From NCBI GenBank assembly GCA_050184225.1, contig JBFXAN010000037.1:1-46342 (forward strand): a stretch of 46,342 nt of DNA, written 5' to 3'. This stretch comes from JBFXAN01 sp050184225. Its GTDB lineage: Bacteria > Chloroflexota > Dehalococcoidia > CAUJGQ01. A model generated the notes under the pieces. The model ran no database searches. It was not told where the DNA came from and worked only from the letters and a program-made list of their open reading frames with translations. The translations under genes were made by a program, and so were the position numbers. This document shows, piece by piece, positions 43,016 to 46,342 of this stretch; the stretch's first letter is position 1, and every line of letters begins with the position of its first letter.

Positions 43016-45058
43016 GTGCAGATCGGGCGGTATGAGGTGCGTGGAACCCTGGGCCGGGGTGGATGGTCGATCGTCTACCTCGGCTGGGACCCGCGGCTGG
43101 GCCGGCAGGTGGCGCTGAAGTGCCTGGCGCCGGAATCGGCCGACGACGAGATGGCGCGCCGCCGGCTGATCAATGAATCGCGCACGCTGGCGCGTTTGCG
43201 TCACCCAAACATCGTCGCCTTGTTCGACCTGGACGACCACGCCGACCCGCCGTATTTCGTGATGGAACTGCTGCGCGGCACGAGCGCGGCCCAGATGATC
43301 GCCATGAGCGGCGCGCTGCCCTTCGAGAAGACGAGCGCGATCATCAATGCAGTCGCGGGCGCGCTCGACTACCTCCACGCCGAGGGGTTCGTTCATCGGG
43401 ATGTGAAGCCGGGAAATGCGCTGATCGACGATTTCGATCGGGTGGTGCTGATCGACTTCGGGCTGGTCCAGCGGGCCGGTGTGCAAGACAGCGACGCGCC
43501 GATCGCAGGAACACCGCCGTACATGGCACCGGAGGTGCTGCGGGGCGACCCGCCGACGGCGGCGGCCGACATCTACGCGCTGGGCGTGGTGGTCTTCGAG
43601 TTGCTGACGGGCGGGCCGCCGTTCGCGGGCGACACGGGCGCGGTGATGCACGCGCACCTCAACACGGCCGTTCCGTCGATCCGCGAACGGCGGCCGGATC
43701 TGCCGGAGGCGATCGACCGGGTGATCGAGTGGGCGCTGGCGAAAGATCCGTGGCGGCGGCCGGCGCGGGCCGGTCTGTTCGCGGCAGAGCTTGCCGCGCT
43801 GCTCGGGCAGCCGCGGCCGCCGTCGTGGTCTGTGCCCGTTCCACCGCCTGGCCCCGCGTTCGGCCCACCGCCCGCGCCCCAATTCGGTCCGCCACCGGCA
43901 CCGCCATACCCACAGGAACCCTATCCTTCGGTACTTCCGCCGCCGGCGTCATCACAATGGTCGGTCGGTCCCCCGACGCTCGGCGCGGTCGAGCTGCCAC
44001 TACCAGCGCCGGGATCGGCCGCGGGCGGCAGCGGCGATGGCGGCGGTTCTAATCCCGCATCGCCGGCACCACCGCCACCGGTGTATGTTGAGTCGCCGGC
44101 ACCGGAGGCGCGGCCCCAATCGCCGCCGTTCTTCCAATCCGTGCGCGAGGCGCTGCGCGGTCTGCGCCGGCGGCGCGGCGGTCCCATTGACGTATCACCG
44201 GATCCGATCATCGAGCAACCGGCGGGAGCGCCGGAAGAGGGCATCCGTCTGGCGAGCACGGTGTTCGCGCCGCCGGCGGTCGAACCGGGCGACAGCTTCT
44301 TCGTCCAGGTCTACGCCCACCTGCCCGAAGAGGAGGTGGCGGTTCAGGCGCTGGCGCGGGAGTTCGACGCCGCCGCCCAACGACGCGGCTTCACGGCGCT
44401 GGACTCGCGGATCGTCGAGAGCGAGCGGCTGATGTTCGACCTGGCGATGCCGGGTCTCGCGATCGACGACCCGGTGCGGCACCTGGTCTGGATGAGCCGA
44501 CCGCAGTCCGTTCAGTTCGGCGTGACCGTGCCGGCCGAAGCGCCGCCGCGGACGGTGATCGGCACGGTGACGATCGGCCGGGATCGGACGCCGATCGGGA
44601 TGATCAAGTTCAAGCTGACCGTGCTCCAACCGGGCGACACACGACCGAACGTGGTCAGCGAACCGGTGGGGAGAGCGATCCACCGCTTTCGCAAGGCGTT
44701 CATCTCCTACGCCTCGCACGACCGCCGCGAGGTGCTGAAGCGGACGCAGATGCTCGATCGGGTGGGAATCGAGTTCTTTCAGGATGTGCTCACCCTGGAG
44801 CCGGGGCAGCGCTGGGAGCGGGAACTGTACCGTCACATCGACGACTGCGACCTGTTCCTGCTGTTCTGGTCCACTGCGGCGAAGCAATCGCCTTGGGTGC
44901 TGAAGGAAGTGACGTACGCGATCGAGCGCAAGCGGGGAGACGACCTGGCGCCGCCAGAGATCCTGCCGGTGATCATCGAGGGGCCGCCGCTGGTGCCGCC
45001 TCCGGCCGAGCTTCAGCACCTCCACTTCGACGATCGCGTGCTGTACTTCATGCGGTAG
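43016..45058 (+). CDS. Ser/Thr protein kinase with C-terminal TIR domain
   Basis: This 680-aa fusion starts with a complete Hanks-type kinase (about 4-265): GTLGRGGWSIVYLG, VALKCL, HRDVKPGNALI, DFGLVQ and GTPPYMAPEVL. A long Pro-rich linker (about 275-370) follows, then a beta-rich domain (about 415-545, FAPPAVEPGDSFFVQVYAHL to KFKLTVLQPG). The C-terminus is a TIR_2-type domain (about 560-680) with KAFISYASHDRREV and SPWVLKEVTYAI. The Glu of WVLKE is where TIR NADases have their catalytic Glu. The start is uncertain: GTG at 43016 (VQIGRYEV) is chosen as the usual kinase start; GTG at 43001 or 42965 is possible. It is probably cytoplasmic signalling, perhaps defence. Confidence 0.87.
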   Translation: MQIGRYEVRGTLGRGGWSIVYLGWDPRLGRQVALKCLAPESADDEMARRRLINESRTLARLRHPNIVALFDLDDHADPPYFVMELLRGTSAAQMIAMSGALPFEKTSAIINAVAGALDYLHAEGFVHRDVKPGNALIDDFDRVVLIDFGLVQRAGVQDSDAPIAGTPPYMAPEVLRGDPPTAAADIYALGVVVFELLTGGPPFAGDTGAVMHAHLNTAVPSIRERRPDLPEAIDRVIEWALAKDPWRRPARAGLFAAELAALLGQPRPPSWSVPVPPPGPAFGPPPAPQFGPPPAPPYPQEPYPSVLPPPASSQWSVGPPTLGAVELPLPAPGSAAGGSGDGGGSNPASPAPPPPVYVESPAPEARPQSPPFFQSVREALRGLRRRRGGPIDVSPDPIIEQPAGAPEEGIRLASTVFAPPAVEPGDSFFVQVYAHLPEEEVAVQALAREFDAAAQRRGFTALDSRIVESERLMFDLAMPGLAIDDPVRHLVWMSRPQSVQFGVTVPAEAPPRTVIGTVTIGRDRTPIGMIKFKLTVLQPGDTRPNVVSEPVGRAIHRFRKAFISYASHDRREVLKRTQMLDRVGIEFFQDVLTLEPGQRWERELYRHIDDCDLFLLFWSTAAKQSPWVLKEVTYAIERKRGDDLAPPEILPVIIEGPPLVPPPAELQHLHFDDRVLYFMR

Positions 45059-45252
45059 CGGGACGCGGCGGCGATGCCACACGTCTGCCGAACGGTGTCG
45101 AGCAGGCGGCCGCGGTCAATCGGCGACTCGTGTTCCACGGCAGGACGTCCCGCGGGGCATCCAGGAGGCGGTTGGAGCGATCGTGTACAGCATCGATCGA
45201 TGGCCGGATACTGTCCTATGACGAAGGAAGCGTCACAGGGAAAGGAGACAGT

Positions 45253-46098
45253 ATGCCGACGGCGATCGATGTTCACGTTCATGCGCCGGCGCCACCGGGC
45301 ACAGAGGACCGCTCCCGCAGCGAGCAGATGGCGTCGTACTTTCGGAGCGAGGCGACGTCCGGCGACCCGGAGGCGTTCTATCAGTACTACAAGGACCGAG
45401 ATCAGATCGCCGTGATTTTTACGGTCGATGCGCGCACGGAAGACAAAGGGGACAGCCCCAACGATTGGATTGCGGAGCTGGCGCGGCGGCATCCGGATCA
45501 GTTCATCGGCTTCGGCACGGTCAATCCGAACCTGGGCACGGCGGCAGTGCGCGAGGCGCGGCGGTGTGTCGAGGAACTGGGGCTGCGCGGGTTCAAGTTC
45601 CATCCGATCACGCAGCGATTCGAGGCGAACGACGAGCGGTACTATCCGCTGTGGGAGACGATCTCGAACCTCGGCGTGCCGGCGCTGTTTCATACGGGGC
45701 AGACGGGTGTCGGGGCGGGGCTGCCGGGGCAGGGCGGTGTCAAGAACAAGTACGGGCGGCCGTATCCATACTTCGATGATCTGGCCGCCGACTTCCCCAA
45801 CCTGACGGTGATCCTGGCGCATCCGTCCTTTCCCTGGGTGGACGAGCAGCTCTCGATCGCCAACGTGAAGCGGAACGTCTACATCGACCTGTCCGGCTGG
45901 TCGCCGAAGTACTTCAGCGCGAACTTCATTCAGTACTGCAATTCGTTGTTGCAGGACAAGGCGCTCTACGGAAGCGACTACCCGGTGATCACGCCGGATC
46001 GGTGGATGCGCGACTTCGCCGAGGCGCCGTTTCGGGATGAGGTGCGGCCGAAGATCATGCTGGAGAACGCGAAGAAGCTGCTGAAGCTGGAGTTCTAA
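45253..46098 (+). CDS. Amidohydrolase family protein (ACMSD-like TIM barrel)
   Basis: This 281-aa amidohydrolase-2-type protein has the metal motif DVHVHAP (HxH, about 6-10), GFKFHPI, ALFHTGQTG, LAHPSFPW and the C-terminal GSDYPVI with its Asp. Members cleave C-C or C-N bonds in decarboxylases or lactonases; the substrate is not evident. AAAGGAG precedes the ATG at 45253. It follows the kinase-TIR gene by 194 bases but shows no functional link to it. Confidence 0.92.
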   Translation: MPTAIDVHVHAPAPPGTEDRSRSEQMASYFRSEATSGDPEAFYQYYKDRDQIAVIFTVDARTEDKGDSPNDWIAELARRHPDQFIGFGTVNPNLGTAAVREARRCVEELGLRGFKFHPITQRFEANDERYYPLWETISNLGVPALFHTGQTGVGAGLPGQGGVKNKYGRPYPYFDDLAADFPNLTVILAHPSFPWVDEQLSIANVKRNVYIDLSGWSPKYFSANFIQYCNSLLQDKALYGSDYPVITPDRWMRDFAEAPFRDEVRPKIMLENAKKLLKLEF

Positions 46099-46126
46099 AG
46101 CTGAGGCAAGTGATATCAAGCGCCGT

Positions 46127-46214
46127 CGCCGTTGTCATCCTGAGCGGCAGCGAAGGATCTCGGCGGTTCAACAGCGTCCGAGATCCTTCGCTGCCGCTCA
46201 GGATGACAACGGCG
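46127..46214. repeat. Perfect 37-bp inverted repeat, dispersed type
   Basis: Arms 46127-46163 and 46178-46214 are perfectly complementary around a 14-base loop. They contain GTCATCCTGAGCGGC and GCGAAGGATCT. Sequences of this GTCATCCTGAGC...GAAGGATCT kind are known to me as dispersed non-coding repeats in many unrelated bacterial genomes. It begins 29 bases after the amidohydrolase stop and could end its transcript. Confidence 0.85.
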
Positions 46215-46342
46215 CACTAGTGGGTCAGTTGGCACGGGCATTGCCGTTACAGGTACAGGCCGGTGAACGACGGTATGGGCGGCGGAGGGGGCGAGGAGTG
46301 CAAGCGCCGGACCCGCCCAGCCGATGCCGCCGCTCGCGGGCA
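46215..46342. other. Window end, no feature seen
   Basis: The last 128 bases after the inverted repeat show no start, motif or repeat that could be supported. Confidence 0.3.

Noticed and set aside
1..46342. tRNA, rRNA, CRISPR, transposase or phage genes
   Set aside because: No T-loop signature in a cloverleaf setting, no regular direct repeats and no integrase or transposase motifs were seen on reading either strand. This was by eye only.

Overview
This is a GC-rich chromosomal window with dense genes and strong GGAGG-type ribosome binding sites. Several features suggest a Chloroflexota bacterium of the Thermomicrobia/Sphaerobacter kind: secreted CSLREA-type beta-helix proteins, multicopper oxidases, AAA-LuxR regulators, a monomeric isocitrate dehydrogenase and RIO-kinase-like sequence. 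The lineage is an inference from gene style, not a phylogeny.

Layout. 1-4790 is a divergent arsenic/sulfur module. ArsR-rhodanese and an ArsM-like methyltransferase lie on the minus strand, and an MFS carrier and an MBL-double-rhodanese protein on the plus strand, around an operator at 2076-2097. The methyltransferase has an in-frame UGA at the position of a catalytic Cys, followed at once by a SECIS-like hairpin, and its frame runs on into a DinB domain. 5156-12096 is mixed metabolism: NADP isocitrate dehydrogenase, an SDR, a small secreted protein, an acidic mini-lipoprotein, an esterase and a purine-nucleoside-permease-family protein. 12253-29466 is an envelope/secretome block: three tandem paralogous beta-helix proteins with a common C-terminal module, a 999-aa multicopper oxidase, a DUF4331 protein, an unknown secreted protein, a second multicopper oxidase and a fourth beta-helix protein.

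29494-36302 carries an AAA-LuxR regulator, two cupin proteins, a methyltransferase and an ABC substrate-binding protein. 36406-39045 on the minus strand holds an ECF sigma factor overlapping a metallophosphoesterase with an anti-sigma-like N-terminus, a frameshifted RIO-kinase remnant, a CAP-domain protein and two very small genes. 39201-40807 is a GatC/AtzG-like small subunit with its amidase.

40971-45058 is a divergent pair: a SLOG-type nucleotide-binding protein with two membrane regions, and a Ser/Thr kinase joined to a C-terminal TIR domain. This resembles nucleotide-signal defence or stress systems. The window ends with an amidohydrolase and a long perfect inverted repeat of dispersed type.

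The two strongest candidates for something undescribed are the predicted selenocysteine ArsM-DinB protein (55-1335) and the SLOG-2TM / kinase-TIR pair (40971-45058). No tRNA, rRNA, CRISPR array, transposase or integrase was seen.
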